In this document: piece by piece, positions 7,497 through 16,618 of the stretch
Position numbering within the stretch: the stretch's first letter is position 1
Layout: each line of letters begins with the position of its first letter
Source: Nitrosomonadaceae bacterium
GTDB taxonomy: Bacteria > Pseudomonadota > Gammaproteobacteria > Burkholderiales > Usitatibacteraceae
Assembly: GCA_021300055.1 (NCBI GenBank)
Contig: JAJTHU010000057.1
Location: 1 to 41,850, forward strand
Reading direction: 5' to 3'
Length of the DNA stretch: 41,850 nucleotides
Program-made: the position numbers and the translations under genes
The notes under the pieces: generated by a model
What the model saw: only the letters and a program-made list of their open reading frames with translations
Databases searched by the model: none
What the model was told of the DNA's origin: nothing

Positions 7497-9047
7497 TCAC
7501 ACGTATGCAAATAGAAGGTAGGCATACACCAACACAATACCGGTGAGCACGGCGACTAGAGTCGCAAGCACGACCGTCTGCGTACGCTGGGTTCGCTCTA
7601 CTCGACGTATCGCGGCCTCGATGCCGCTGAGTTGCGCGGTAGGGTTGCTTTCCAGCGCCCGATGCACCAAGCGCGGGAGTTGCGGCAACGTAGCCGTCCA
7701 AAGTGGTGCTTCGCGCCGTAGCTGGCGAAGCAGTCCACGAACGCCGATTTGCTCGTCCATCCATTTGCGCAAAATCGGTTGCGCGACAGGCCGGAGGTCT
7801 AGTTGCGGATAAAGCTGACGCCCTAACCCCTCAACCTGCAGCAACGTCTTTTGCAGGAGCACGAGTTGTGGCTGGATCTCCATCCTGAACCGGCGCGATA
7901 CCTCAAACAAACGCAGCAATACGTTGCCGAAATAAATCTCGTTGAGAGGTTTGTCGAAGATAGGTTCGCAGACGCTGCGGATCGCCGCTTCAAATTCGTC
8001 CACACGGGTATCGCGCGGCACCCAACCTGCTTCTATGTGCGCAACTGCGACCGCTTTATAGTCGCGGTCGAAGAAGGCCGCGAAGTTTCGCGCAAGGTAA
8101 CTTTTGTCCGCATCAGAGAGCGTGCCCATGATGCCGAAATCCACGCCAGAGTAGATACCATCACGACGTACAAAAATATTGCCCGGATGCATGTCTGCAT
8201 GGAAGAATCCGTCGCGAAAAACTTGTGTAAAGAAAATCTTTACGCCGTCTGTCGCGAGTCTTGCGAGGTCGATGTTGTGTTCTTTGAGAGCGGCAACATC
8301 ATTCACTTGAATCGCATCGATACGCTCCATGACCATGACACTACGTGACGTGTAGTCGAAAAATACTTCCGGTACATAGAGCAAATCGCCCTCGGAAAAA
8401 TTGCGGCGCAGTGTGGAAGCGTTGGACGCCTCTCGAACAAGGTCAAGCTCGTCGTGAATAGACTTGTCAAACTCCGCAACAACCTCTTTTGGTCGGAGAC
8501 GGCGCCCGTCGTCCAGCAGGCTCTCCGCCAGGTCAGCGAACACATAGAGCAGGCCAATATCGTGCTCGATAGTGTCCTTAATGTTGGGACGCAGAATCTT
8601 GACCGCGACTTCCCTACCCTCGAGCTTGCCACGCCCCATCGTTGCGAAGTGCACTTGGGCAATCGATGCAGACGCGACGGGAGTCATCTCAAAATGAGAA
8701 AAGACATCGCGCCAAGAATTGCCGTGTTCATCGTCAAACGCTTGAGTAAGTGTTGACACAACTTCTGCTTCAGCAAAGGGCGGCACTCGATCTTGCAAGC
8801 GCGAGAGCTCACGCGCAATGTCTGCCGGAACGAGGTCAGGACGCGTCGAAAGCAACTGACCAAACTTAACGAATATCGGCCCTAGAGCTTCGAGCGCCAA
8901 GCGCAGCCGCTCCGCGCGCGGCGCAGACGAATGCTGCCAAAAGCCAAGGATCCGCAAGCAAGTTCGCGCGAATCCGCGCGGCAAGAACTCGTGCAGTCCA
9001 AAGCGCAACACCACGTAGGTGATGCGCGAGAGTCGAAGTATCTTCAT
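7497..9047 (-). CDS. ubiB: Ubiquinone biosynthesis regulatory kinase-like protein UbiB
   Basis: A 516-residue protein of the ABC1/ADCK/UbiB atypical kinase family, needed for ubiquinone synthesis at the inner membrane. Visible family features are the KxGQ motif in FVKFGQLLSTRPDLVP, the Ala-rich substitute for the P-loop in ASIAQVH, the catalytic HADMHPGN segment, and the metal-binding DFGIMG. Two hydrophobic helices close the C-terminus (about 492-514), as in E. coli UbiB (546 residues). The start at 9047 lies 22 bases after the topB stop and gives MKILRLSRITYVV. An upstream start at 9158 would overlap topB by 89 bases and add Arg/Gln-rich residues that look like out-of-frame topB. No other ubi genes are nearby. 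Co-transcription with topB is likely from the spacing. Confidence 0.92.
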   Translation of the reverse strand: MKILRLSRITYVVLRFGLHEFLPRGFARTCLRILGFWQHSSAPRAERLRLALEALGPIFVKFGQLLSTRPDLVPADIARELSRLQDRVPPFAEAEVVSTLTQAFDDEHGNSWRDVFSHFEMTPVASASIAQVHFATMGRGKLEGREVAVKILRPNIKDTIEHDIGLLYVFADLAESLLDDGRRLRPKEVVAEFDKSIHDELDLVREASNASTLRRNFSEGDLLYVPEVFFDYTSRSVMVMERIDAIQVNDVAALKEHNIDLARLATDGVKIFFTQVFRDGFFHADMHPGNIFVRRDGIYSGVDFGIMGTLSDADKSYLARNFAAFFDRDYKAVAVAHIEAGWVPRDTRVDEFEAAIRSVCEPIFDKPLNEIYFGNVLLRLFEVSRRFRMEIQPQLVLLQKTLLQVEGLGRQLYPQLDLRPVAQPILRKWMDEQIGVRGLLRQLRREAPLWTATLPQLPRLVHRALESNPTAQLSGIEAAIRRVERTQRTQTVVLATLVAVLTGIVLVYAYLLFAYV

Positions 9048-9069
9048 GAACACTCGCGAGGCGCGCTGA

Positions 9070-11880
9070 TCAGCTTGCCTTGCGCTTGCGCGCGACTGGC
9101 TTCTTGGCTGCTGTGGGTTTGGCGACTGACTTGGCCGCCTTAGGCTTGCTCGGCGCATCTTCAGTCACCGCCTCAGCGATTGCCCTGCTTGAACGCTTCG
9201 GTTTGCTAGCCGTTGCCGACAAACCACCCTTCTCCTCAAGTAGCGCGAGCGCTTCCTCAAGTGAAATCGAATCGGCCTTTTTCTTGTCGCGAATCGTTGC
9301 GTTGGTATCGCCGTGCTTCACATACGGTCCATAACGTCCGGCATAAACGCTCACCGGTGCGCCGTCAACCGGATGCTTACCTAAAATGCGTAGCGCACCG
9401 GCAGGCGCGCGCGCTGCACGCGCTCCGCCTTTGGCTGTTGCCGGATCGCGTTGCTCAAACTCGAAGCCGATCTTGCCGTCAGGTTGTTTGACGAGGAACG
9501 CCGAGAATGGCCGGCCTTTCTTGCTGATGAAGTTATCGAGTAGCGGCGTTTTGCCTTTTACCAACAGCTCAGCCATCTCAGAGCGCTCGATCGCTCGCTT
9601 GAGGATGGTGCGTCCTGAGCGGAAGTCGCAAGTTTTACTGGCGCCAACTGCCTTCTCGCAAACATAGGCGTTTGGTGTTTCGAAAACGCGCGAATCGCAC
9701 TTCGGGCAATTTCCGAGCGGCTCTTGGCCACTAAAGTCCGGCTCTTCGTCGTCGCCAATCTGGTCGCCCCATGAAAACTCGACGCCAAGGTCCTTGTTCA
9801 GAATCAAATTCGCCGAGAATGCTCGGCCCTGCCGACTTCGAAAACCGTCTAGCGGCCCGACTTCGCGCTTTGTGATTAGCGTTTCTGCTTCAGAAGCCTC
9901 AAGTTGCCGCCCCGCGAGAATTTTCCAGAACGCAAAATCGCATTTGATGCACGCAAACTTTTTGTAGTTCTCGTGTACTTCTCCACCGCATTTCGGGCAT
10001 GGGGTCGATAGTGCACCGAAGTCGCCTGGGATCGTGTCATGTTCGAAATTCTTGGCCTGACCAACGATGTGCTCGGTCATGTCAACAATCTGCGCCATGA
10101 ACTCTTCGCGCGACATCTTGCCTTCTTGCATTTGCGCGAGCTTGTGCTCCCACTCAGCCGTCATCTCGGGCGAGTAAAGCTCGGGAATGCCTAAGCCGTG
10201 CAACGCGATCATTAATGAAGAGGCCTTTGCCGTGGGGATCAACTCCCGCCCTTCTCGATGGACATACTTTTCAAACAGCAGGCCTTCGATGATCGCCGCG
10301 CGGGTGGCAGGCGTACCTAAGCCCTTCTCTTTCATCGCCGCACGCAGCTCTTCGTCATCGATCGCCTTGCCCGCCCCTTCCATCGCCGACAGCAAGGTTG
10401 CTTCGGTGTACCTCGCGGGCGGCTTGGTCGTATTTGCCTTCACCTCGACAGATTCAGCCTTTACCTTTTCCCCCGCCTTGACTGGAGCAAGATTGGTCGA
10501 AGCCGTTTCGTCATCTGCGTCGCGCCCATAGACGGCAAGCCATCCGGGATTCACGAGCACCTTGCCTTCGGATTTGAACGCCTCGCCCTCCACGCGCGTG
10601 ATGCGCGTAGTTTGCAAGAACTCAGCCGCCGGATAAAACACTGCCAAGAAACGCTTGACGACGAAGTCATACAACTTCTGCTCGATCTCGTTCAGCGACT
10701 TTGGCGCCTGCAACGTTGGGATGATCGCGAAGTGGTCTGAGACCTTTGCGTTGTCAAAGATACGTTTGTTAGGCTTTACCCAACCGCTGTCCAACACCTT
10801 TTTCGCGGCGACGTTGTATTCACCCTCTTTGAGCATTTCGAGAGTTTTCTTGACGGTTGGGAGATAGTCCTCGGGCAAGGCGCGCGAGTCTGTTCGCGGA
10901 TACGTCAGCACTTTGTGCTTCTCGTATAGCGCTTGCGCGAGACCTAGGGTCGTCTTTGCGGAAAAACCGAAGCGGCTGTTGGCCTCGCGTTGCAATGAAG
11001 TCAGGTCAAACAACAGGGGCGAGGCCTGAGTCGTTGGCTTGGCTTCTTCTTCAACCACGCCCTGTTTACCCAAGCACTTGGTGACGATGGCTTGCGCTCG
11101 CCTCTCGTCCCAGAGACGCTCGGCCTTGAGGTGTTCGTCGTCGTCAGATTTCTTGAATTTTTCATCAAACCAGCGCCCCGGATAATCACCACCCGCAGCT
11201 GAAAAAATACCGTGCACTTCCCAGTAGTCGCGCGGCTTAAAAGCCTTAATGCGCTCTTCGCGCTCGACCATGATCGCCAAGGTTGGTGTCTGTACGCGCC
11301 CGACGGTGGTAAGTTGAAAGCCCCCCGACTTCGAATTAAACGCCGTCATCGCGCGAGTGCCGTTGATGCCCACCAGCCAATCAGATTCAGAACGGCACAC
11401 GGCCGCGTCGGCCAAACCTTGTTTGGCCGACCCCGGCATCAAATCTTTGAATCCATCGCGAATCGCGCTTTGCGTCATCGACTGCAACCAAAGCCGCTTG
11501 ATGGGCTGCTTGGCTTTGGCGAATTGCACGATGTAGCGGAAGATCAACTCACCTTCGCGACCCGCGTCACAGGCGTTAATGAGCGTAGTGACGTCTTTGC
11601 GCTTAATCAGCTTGAGCAGCACCTTGAGGCGCGACTCTGTCTTTTCGATGGGACGCAACGCAAAGTGAGAGGGGATAGCTGGCAGGTGAGCGAACGTCCA
11701 CTTGCCACGCTTGACCTCTTCTTCTTCGGGCATCGCGATTTCAACGAGGTGCCCGACTGCCGAGGAGAGGACGTAATCATCACTCTCAAAATACTCGGCA
11801 TGCTTGGTAAATCCACCCAGCGCTTTCGCGATATCGTTTGCGACGGAGGGCTTTTCAGCAATGATGAGGCTTTTGGACAT
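9070..11880 (-). CDS. topB: DNA topoisomerase III
   Basis: A type IA topoisomerase of 936 residues that relaxes or decatenates DNA through a 5'-phosphotyrosine intermediate. The TOPRIM domain opens with SLIIAEKPSVANDIA and has NACDAGREGELIFR (Asp105, Glu109). The active-site Tyr is Tyr327 in LTYPRTDSR. The C-terminal third is longer than in E. coli TopB (653 residues): it has two four-Cys zinc-ribbon-like modules (CPKC...CIKC and CPKC...CEK...C), two Topo_C repeats with GRPFSA-type motifs, and a Lys/Ala-rich tail that probably binds DNA. This enlarged form is common in betaproteobacteria. The ATG is preceded closely by AAGGG. It lies between dprA and ubiB on the same strand. Confidence 0.96.
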   Translation of the reverse strand: MSKSLIIAEKPSVANDIAKALGGFTKHAEYFESDDYVLSSAVGHLVEIAMPEEEEVKRGKWTFAHLPAIPSHFALRPIEKTESRLKVLLKLIKRKDVTTLINACDAGREGELIFRYIVQFAKAKQPIKRLWLQSMTQSAIRDGFKDLMPGSAKQGLADAAVCRSESDWLVGINGTRAMTAFNSKSGGFQLTTVGRVQTPTLAIMVEREERIKAFKPRDYWEVHGIFSAAGGDYPGRWFDEKFKKSDDDEHLKAERLWDERRAQAIVTKCLGKQGVVEEEAKPTTQASPLLFDLTSLQREANSRFGFSAKTTLGLAQALYEKHKVLTYPRTDSRALPEDYLPTVKKTLEMLKEGEYNVAAKKVLDSGWVKPNKRIFDNAKVSDHFAIIPTLQAPKSLNEIEQKLYDFVVKRFLAVFYPAAEFLQTTRITRVEGEAFKSEGKVLVNPGWLAVYGRDADDETASTNLAPVKAGEKVKAESVEVKANTTKPPARYTEATLLSAMEGAGKAIDDEELRAAMKEKGLGTPATRAAIIEGLLFEKYVHREGRELIPTAKASSLMIALHGLGIPELYSPEMTAEWEHKLAQMQEGKMSREEFMAQIVDMTEHIVGQAKNFEHDTIPGDFGALSTPCPKCGGEVHENYKKFACIKCDFAFWKILAGRQLEASEAETLITKREVGPLDGFRSRQGRAFSANLILNKDLGVEFSWGDQIGDDEEPDFSGQEPLGNCPKCDSRVFETPNAYVCEKAVGASKTCDFRSGRTILKRAIERSEMAELLVKGKTPLLDNFISKKGRPFSAFLVKQPDGKIGFEFEQRDPATAKGGARAARAPAGALRILGKHPVDGAPVSVYAGRYGPYVKHGDTNATIRDKKKADSISLEEALALLEEKGGLSATASKPKRSSRAIAEAVTEDAPSKPKAAKSVAKPTAAKKPVARKRKAS

Positions 11881-12121
11881 TCCCTTGTGCTTTCAAAAGT
11901 TTGTTCACGCGTACGCAAAGGCCATCACAGCTCTTACGTGGGGCGCACATGATATGCGTTAGCCGCTTGCAAGCGCAAGCTAAACATTTTTTCAAAGTCC
12001 CGACGGGCGTTCCTGACCCGCTAGCCTGTGAGCTGAAATAAGCAAGTAACCCACGCGCGTGGACGCGATTCAACAGTGCAACTGCTTGGTGTAATCCGCT
12101 TGGATGATGCGCTACATCGCG

Positions 12122-13219
12122 CTAGAGCACACGTTGAAACCGACCGCCGGGAAGCTGTGAAATGATCCCCTGTATTTCCCAGAGGCTTAGTTTTCCCATG
12201 AGCGCTGGTGCGCTCTCTCCAGTACGAACCGCTAGTTCGTCAACACTAAACGGGTCGAATCCCATTGCATCACGCAATGCCGACGGCAGCTCGGATTCAT
12301 CGACCACATCTGATGCGCCGCTTCCAACTGCCATACCGAGCCAACCAAGTTCACGCAACACGTCTGATGCATCTTCCACTAGTTTCGCGCCTTGTTTAAT
12401 CAGGCCATGCCCACCCCTAGAGAGCGGTGAGTGAATAGACCCTGGAATCGCGAACACGTCTCGCCCATGATCGGCTGCACACCGCGCCGTGATGAGCGAA
12501 CCGGATGCGATGGCCGCTTCTACGACCAGCACGCCGAGGGATAGGCCACTAATGATGCGGTTCCGACGTGGAAAATTCTCAGCTAGCGGGGGCGTCCCGA
12601 GAGGATGTTCTGATAGCAGCAAGCCTTTTTCAGCAATCTCGCGCGCTAGCGGCGCATTGCGCGCTGGATATACCCGATCAAGTCCGGTACCGACCACGGC
12701 GATGGTCGATCCCGCTGCGTTCAGCGCGCCACGGTGTGCAGCCGCGTCAATGCCCAACGCAAGTCCCGGTACCACAGTTAGGGCCGATGTAGAGAATGCC
12801 TGTGCAAATCTTGTTGCTGTTTCACTGCCACTCGGCGTCGCGTTGCGGCTGCCGACAACCGCGATGCACTGCCGCTCCACAAGCGCTCGCTGACCCTTTC
12901 CATAGAGCAAGACAGGTGGATCGGGAATTTCGCGAAGCAATGCTGGATAGTCCGGCGCACCAATGGTAATGAGGTGATTGTTGGGTTCTGCGGCCCACTC
13001 AAGAGCAACTCGTATTTGGGATGTGCCATCAAATGCAAATATCGCATTCGCAGCGTCTGCGCCAAGCACTTGCGCGAGGTGTTGCTCTGTCGCTCCGCGT
13101 ATAGCCTTCGCCGATCCAAAGTTTTTCAGCAGTCGCTGTGTGCGTACGCTCCCAATGTTGGGCAGGAGACTAAGCCAGAGCCAATCCTCAGCGTCATCGC
13201 GGGTAGTCAAGTAAGGCAT
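12122..13219 (-). CDS. dprA: DNA-processing protein DprA
   Basis: A 365-residue DprA/Smf protein, which binds incoming single-stranded DNA and loads RecA during natural transformation. The Rossmann-like core shows GSRNATPSG (123-131), GLALGIDAAAHRGAL (152-166) and FPRRNRIISGLS (216-227). A C-terminal winged-helix domain (about 310-365) ends LPGGRFQRVL. The ATG at 13219 has AAGG six bases upstream, so it is preferred over a TTG at 13255. It follows a LysM-protein gene and precedes topB, an order seen in many betaproteobacteria. Together with pilMNOPQ elsewhere in the window it leaves natural competence possible, but comEA and comEC are not in view. Confidence 0.95.
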   Translation of the reverse strand: MPYLTTRDDAEDWLWLSLLPNIGSVRTQRLLKNFGSAKAIRGATEQHLAQVLGADAANAIFAFDGTSQIRVALEWAAEPNNHLITIGAPDYPALLREIPDPPVLLYGKGQRALVERQCIAVVGSRNATPSGSETATRFAQAFSTSALTVVPGLALGIDAAAHRGALNAAGSTIAVVGTGLDRVYPARNAPLAREIAEKGLLLSEHPLGTPPLAENFPRRNRIISGLSLGVLVVEAAIASGSLITARCAADHGRDVFAIPGSIHSPLSRGGHGLIKQGAKLVEDASDVLRELGWLGMAVGSGASDVVDESELPSALRDAMGFDPFSVDELAVRTGESAPALMGKLSLWEIQGIISQLPGGRFQRVL

Positions 13220-13372
13220 GCGCAGCCTTCGTTCGCTCAGAAGAAGGCTGTGCAACGCGCATCGAATGCGGCGCGTTTACGCTCGACGCTTAAGTCGAGA
13301 CAGGTTGAATCAAATGTGAGACTTCACGACGCACCAAGCGCGCTTGTTCGCGCTGGGCGTATGAGCTGAGTG

Positions 13373-14545
13373 TTAGGGGCTTTGCACGATGTCGCCGACC
13401 TTGATGGGTCGTTTAGACGACATCACGAGCGCGTAGGAGACACGATCAAACACGCGAAACACGACCGCAAGACCGTTGCGCTCCAGCGGCAGCTGGACTT
13501 CAGCGGGGATACCTTCTTTTTCACGCCATGCTGCAGGCAGCAGTGACTTTGGTGACCAGCCTTTGCTGGTCTCTTCGCCAGTGTTCGTCGCCACCACCGA
13601 GCCACCGGTCTGTAGCGCAAGCACGTTACCCGCTTCGATACCACTGCGGCGACCAAGATTGAGAACGATGATCGAATACTGTGCGGTCTCCGTCACGCCG
13701 CCGACCACCGCTGCGACTGCCCCTGAAACCTTCTGCTCCGGCGCGCGCGGGCTGTACTGCGGCAGCGACACGTCACTGGCTGGCGTGAGTCTGTCGCCAC
13801 GATTGATTTCTTTAGTCGAGCGCAGAATCTCAAGCGTCGAAGGCGTTGTTTGTCCCTGCCCGAAGCGCGTCACGCGCGCGTCACCCAAGTACTCTGCCTC
13901 AAAGCCCAAGACTTCGCCGGTCACCGGATCGGTAATCCCCTTGCCCGGGCGGTATACGTTCCAACGAACGCCTTGATCAGCCTGCATACCGACGGCATAA
14001 ACGACGTTACCCGCACCGACGATGACGCGATTGTCTTCTGACGCGACGATTCGCGGTGCCTTATTCAGCGCGTCGGCCTCAGCCACCAGAGGAGCGCTCA
14101 AAAACGGCGCAATGACGCGCGCCGGAATGGATGGAATCGCTTGACCGATGCGTTCTTCGCGGATGCGCGGAGAGAGTCTGGCGCTGTCGCTGCTGCCTGA
14201 TGCAGACATCAACGTGAGCATTGGGCGGCCGCTCGCATCAAATGAAAGTTTCACCACGTCACCTGGATAGATTAGGTGTGGGTTCTTGATCTGGTCACGG
14301 TTCATGTTCCAGATCTCGGGCCAACGCCACGGCTCTTTCAGGAACTTGCCCGAAATATCCCAAAGGGTATCGCCCTTGACCACGGTATAGATGGTCGGGG
14401 CATCGTTGTTGAGTTGGAGCGGGTTATCTTTCGCTGCAACCTTGGTAGCCGCACCTTTGCTAGGGGCCGCTTCTTGGGCGGTTGGCAACGTTGGGGTTAG
14501 CGCGAAAAGCGCTGCTGCAACGAGGATTCCGGGTTTTTTGTGCAT
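13373..14545 (-). CDS. LysM peptidoglycan-binding domain protein
   Basis: A 390-residue exported protein. Residues 1-23 form a signal peptide (basic MHKKPG, hydrophobic core, cut near PTAQE). One LysM domain spans about 52-100 (YTVVKGDTLWDISGKFL through HLIYPGDVVKL). It should bind peptidoglycan in the periplasm. The remainder, up to 390, is a conserved region without a catalytic domain I can identify. The position, upstream of dprA and divergent from def, is characteristic of betaproteobacteria, where this protein is annotated only as a LysM-domain protein. It ends 154 bases before dprA. Confidence 0.92.
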   Translation of the reverse strand: MHKKPGILVAAALFALTPTLPTAQEAAPSKGAATKVAAKDNPLQLNNDAPTIYTVVKGDTLWDISGKFLKEPWRWPEIWNMNRDQIKNPHLIYPGDVVKLSFDASGRPMLTLMSASGSSDSARLSPRIREERIGQAIPSIPARVIAPFLSAPLVAEADALNKAPRIVASEDNRVIVGAGNVVYAVGMQADQGVRWNVYRPGKGITDPVTGEVLGFEAEYLGDARVTRFGQGQTTPSTLEILRSTKEINRGDRLTPASDVSLPQYSPRAPEQKVSGAVAAVVGGVTETAQYSIIVLNLGRRSGIEAGNVLALQTGGSVVATNTGEETSKGWSPKSLLPAAWREKEGIPAEVQLPLERNGLAVVFRVFDRVSYALVMSSKRPIKVGDIVQSP

Positions 14546-14637
14546 ATTCCTGGCCTACCTCTGAAATACGTGCCGATTTTGACTGCGCGACCCCGTTGGT
14601 CGCACCGGCACCGAGGGTGTCAACTCGTCCTGTCGAT

Positions 14638-14666
14638 TTGCCTTAAGCGCCGCTTTCCAATACACT
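14638..14666 (+). promoter_or_regulatory. Candidate sigma-70 promoter for def
   Basis: TTGCCT (14638-14643), a 17-base spacer, and TACACT (14661-14666), each matching four of six consensus positions. It lies in the 294-base gap between the divergent LysM gene and def. The site would leave a leader of about 165 bases, so it is only a candidate. Confidence 0.3.
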
Positions 14667-14839
14667 TACGAGTCGGCTGAACGAGTAGCTGGACGATTTC
14701 TAAGGCGCTTCGCCTCGCCGTCGGTTCAGGCGGTTGATCCAGAGCCGGTCCAGAGACGAACTCCGCACCACGGTTTGTCGCCGAAACTTAAGGTATTACT
14801 TTAAGATTCTGCACCTAATTTATTCAATTCGCAAGCAAA

Positions 14840-15397
14840 ATGGCCATTCTTGACGTCCTGACTTATCCCGATCCCCTGCTTCACCGCATCGCTGAACCCG
14901 TCAAGATAATTGATAGCAAAATCAAGAAGTTAGTCGACGACATGGCGGAAACCATGTACGCAGCGCCTGGAATTGGACTGGCTGCGACGCAAGTCGGCGA
15001 ACTCAAGCGCATCATGGTGATCGACATTACCGAAGACAAAAGCCAGCTCCGCGTTTTCATCAATCCTGAGGTCATTCGCAAAGAAGGTCTCGCGGTTCAT
15101 GAGGAGGGCTGTCTGTCCGTCCCAGGGTTCTATGACAAAGTAGAGCGCGCTGAAACGGTGATGGTGACCGCGCTTGACCGCGAGGGTCAGCGCTTTACCA
15201 TCAATGCTTCCGGGCTGCTCGCGGTTTGTATCCAGCACGAGATCGACCATCTCGACGGACACGTATTCGTTGAGTACCTCTCACCGCTCAAATCCAACCG
15301 AATCAAGAACAAGCTTATCAAGCGTCAACGCGAACTTGAGCGTGAGGCAGAGTTGTCTCAACCACGTCGCCGTATCTCTGCTGCTGCACGCGCCTAA
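14840..15397 (+). CDS. def: Peptide deformylase
   Basis: A 185-residue peptide deformylase, which removes the formyl group from the N-terminal methionine of new proteins. All three family motifs are intact: GIGLAATQV (44-52), EEGCLSVPG (88-96, metal ligand Cys91) and QHEIDHLDG (132-140, ligands His133 and His137, catalytic Glu134). A basic C-terminal tail (KSNRIKNKLIKRQRE) follows, as in other type 1 enzymes. It is followed by a strong terminator, so it is at least partly uncoupled from fmt, its usual partner, 133 bases downstream. Confidence 0.97.
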   Translation: MAILDVLTYPDPLLHRIAEPVKIIDSKIKKLVDDMAETMYAAPGIGLAATQVGELKRIMVIDITEDKSQLRVFINPEVIRKEGLAVHEEGCLSVPGFYDKVERAETVMVTALDREGQRFTINASGLLAVCIQHEIDHLDGHVFVEYLSPLKSNRIKNKLIKRQRELEREAELSQPRRRISAAARA

Positions 15398-15426
15398 GTC
15401 TGCGCTTGCGGCGCTGTCATACCGCC

Positions 15427-15456
15427 AAAAAACGCCGACCTGACGTCGGCGTTTTT
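15427..15456 (+). terminator. Terminator after def
   Basis: A perfect stem aaaaaacgccgac/gtcggcgtttttt with loop ctgac at 15427-15456. With A and T runs on either side it could work in both directions. It lies between def and fmt. Confidence 0.9.
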
Positions 15457-15530
15457 TGTTTATGCTTCCCCCACGTTTCGGCTAACTATCTCGATTTCGC
15501 TCGCACGGCCGTATTGGAAAACGCTCCGTC

Positions 15531-16454
15531 ATGAAACTGATCTTCGCCGGCACTCCACCATTCGCTGCAGCCGCGCTAAGCGCGTTGCACGATGCCGGTC
15601 ACGAAGTTGCGCTCGTGCTAACGCAGCCGGACCGCCCTGCAGGACGCGGCATGAAACTCACGGCATCGGCCGTCGCCTTAACCGCTGGCAGCTTAGGGTT
15701 ACCCACGCTCAAACCGGTCTCCCTCAAGGACGACGCCATTCAGGCGGCGCTCCGACAAGTTAACGCAGACGTCATGGTGGTCGCGGCTTACGGACTGCTT
15801 CTGCCCAAAGCCGTACTGGACATCCCTCGGCACGGCTGCATCAATATTCACGCATCGTTATTGCCGCGTTGGCGCGGCGCGGCTCCCATCCAACGCGCCA
15901 TTGAAGCCGGGGACGGTGAAACCGGGATCGACATCATGCAGATGGAGGTCGGTCTCGACACCGGCCCTGTCCTGCATGAAAGGCGCATTGCGGTCGCGCC
16001 CGACGATACTGCCGCAACGCTCACGGAAAAGCTCACTGCGCTCGGCGCGACGGCGATTGTCGAGGCACTTCATGACCTGCCCAGCCTGACACCGCGCCCC
16101 CAAGACGCGGCACTCGCGAGCTATGCCAATAAACTCAGCAAATCCGAAGCCATCATCGATTGGGCCGCCCCAGCCAGTCAAATCGAGCGGCGCTTGCGCG
16201 CGTTCGATCCGTTCCCTGGTTGCGAGACTCGCCTCGGGGGTGAGCGTCTGAGAATTTGGCGTGGCAAGGTGGTCCCGCGCGCGCAAGCCGCAGCGCCGGG
16301 CGAAATCTACGCAACGTCGCCACACGAGCTCGTTATCGCCTGCGGCGTCGATGCACTCCAGGTACTGCAGGCGCAGCGCGACGGTGGCAAACGCGTGCAA
16401 GTCCACGATCTACTGCAATCCATGCCGTTAAAGGTAGGGCAAAAATGTCAATGA
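15531..16454 (+). CDS. fmt: Methionyl-tRNA formyltransferase
   Basis: A 307-residue enzyme that formylates Met-tRNAi using 10-formyltetrahydrofolate. The N-terminal Rossmann domain begins MKLIFAGTPPFAAAAL. The catalytic triad is in place: Asn105 and His107 in CINIHASLLPRWRGAAPIQ, and Asp143 in VGLDTGPVL. The C-terminal oligonucleotide-binding fold (about 205-300) completes the usual length. GGAAA lies upstream of the ATG. The stop codon overlaps ATG 16451 in the rsmB N-terminal frame (ATGA), so the two were translationally coupled at least ancestrally. Confidence 0.97.
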   Translation: MKLIFAGTPPFAAAALSALHDAGHEVALVLTQPDRPAGRGMKLTASAVALTAGSLGLPTLKPVSLKDDAIQAALRQVNADVMVVAAYGLLLPKAVLDIPRHGCINIHASLLPRWRGAAPIQRAIEAGDGETGIDIMQMEVGLDTGPVLHERRIAVAPDDTAATLTEKLTALGATAIVEALHDLPSLTPRPQDAALASYANKLSKSEAIIDWAAPASQIERRLRAFDPFPGCETRLGGERLRIWRGKVVPRAQAAAPGEIYATSPHELVIACGVDALQVLQAQRDGGKRVQVHDLLQSMPLKVGQKCQ

Positions 16455-16600
16455 AGCGTCGCTCGCCTCCGAACAAACCCCGGGGAACTGCGACACCACC
16501 GATCGCAGCGACGGATGCACGCACAGCCACTGCGGACACCGCACCCACACTGCCAGCGGGCGCTGTTCGCGGCATGGTGTTGGTGCAGGTCGTCGCGTAG
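16445..16600 (+). other. Probable N-terminal segment of rsmB, cut off by an in-frame TAG
   Basis: A 51-residue frame from ATG 16445 (GGTAGGG five bases upstream) or ATG 16451 (overlapping the fmt stop as ATGA) reads MSMKRRSPPNKPRG, a Pro/Ala/Thr-rich stretch, then GAVRGMVLVQVVA and TAG at 16598-16600. The next codons in the same frame, QVVGRV, lead straight into the MAGKNLDREIAELL start of the 16619 frame. In RsmB homologues a continuous helix similar to AAQ(V)xxVxxGxxL covers this spot, preceded in many betaproteobacteria by such a low-complexity extension. I infer that this was once the 5' end of rsmB. Confidence 0.6.
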
Positions 16601-16618
16601 CAGGTCGTCGGGCGCGTC

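Noticed and set aside
11212..11952. 246-codon plus-strand frame opposite topB
   Set aside because: Runs antisense to the well-supported TOPRIM region of topB; no domain or ribosome-binding site.
11964..11992. Hairpin gcttgc/gcaagc followed by a T run on the plus strand
   Set aside because: It has terminator form only on the plus strand, where no gene ends nearby; the flanking genes are on the minus strand.
15858..16406. 182-codon minus-strand frame opposite fmt
   Set aside because: Antisense to conserved catalytic motifs of fmt; composition is that of a shadow frame.
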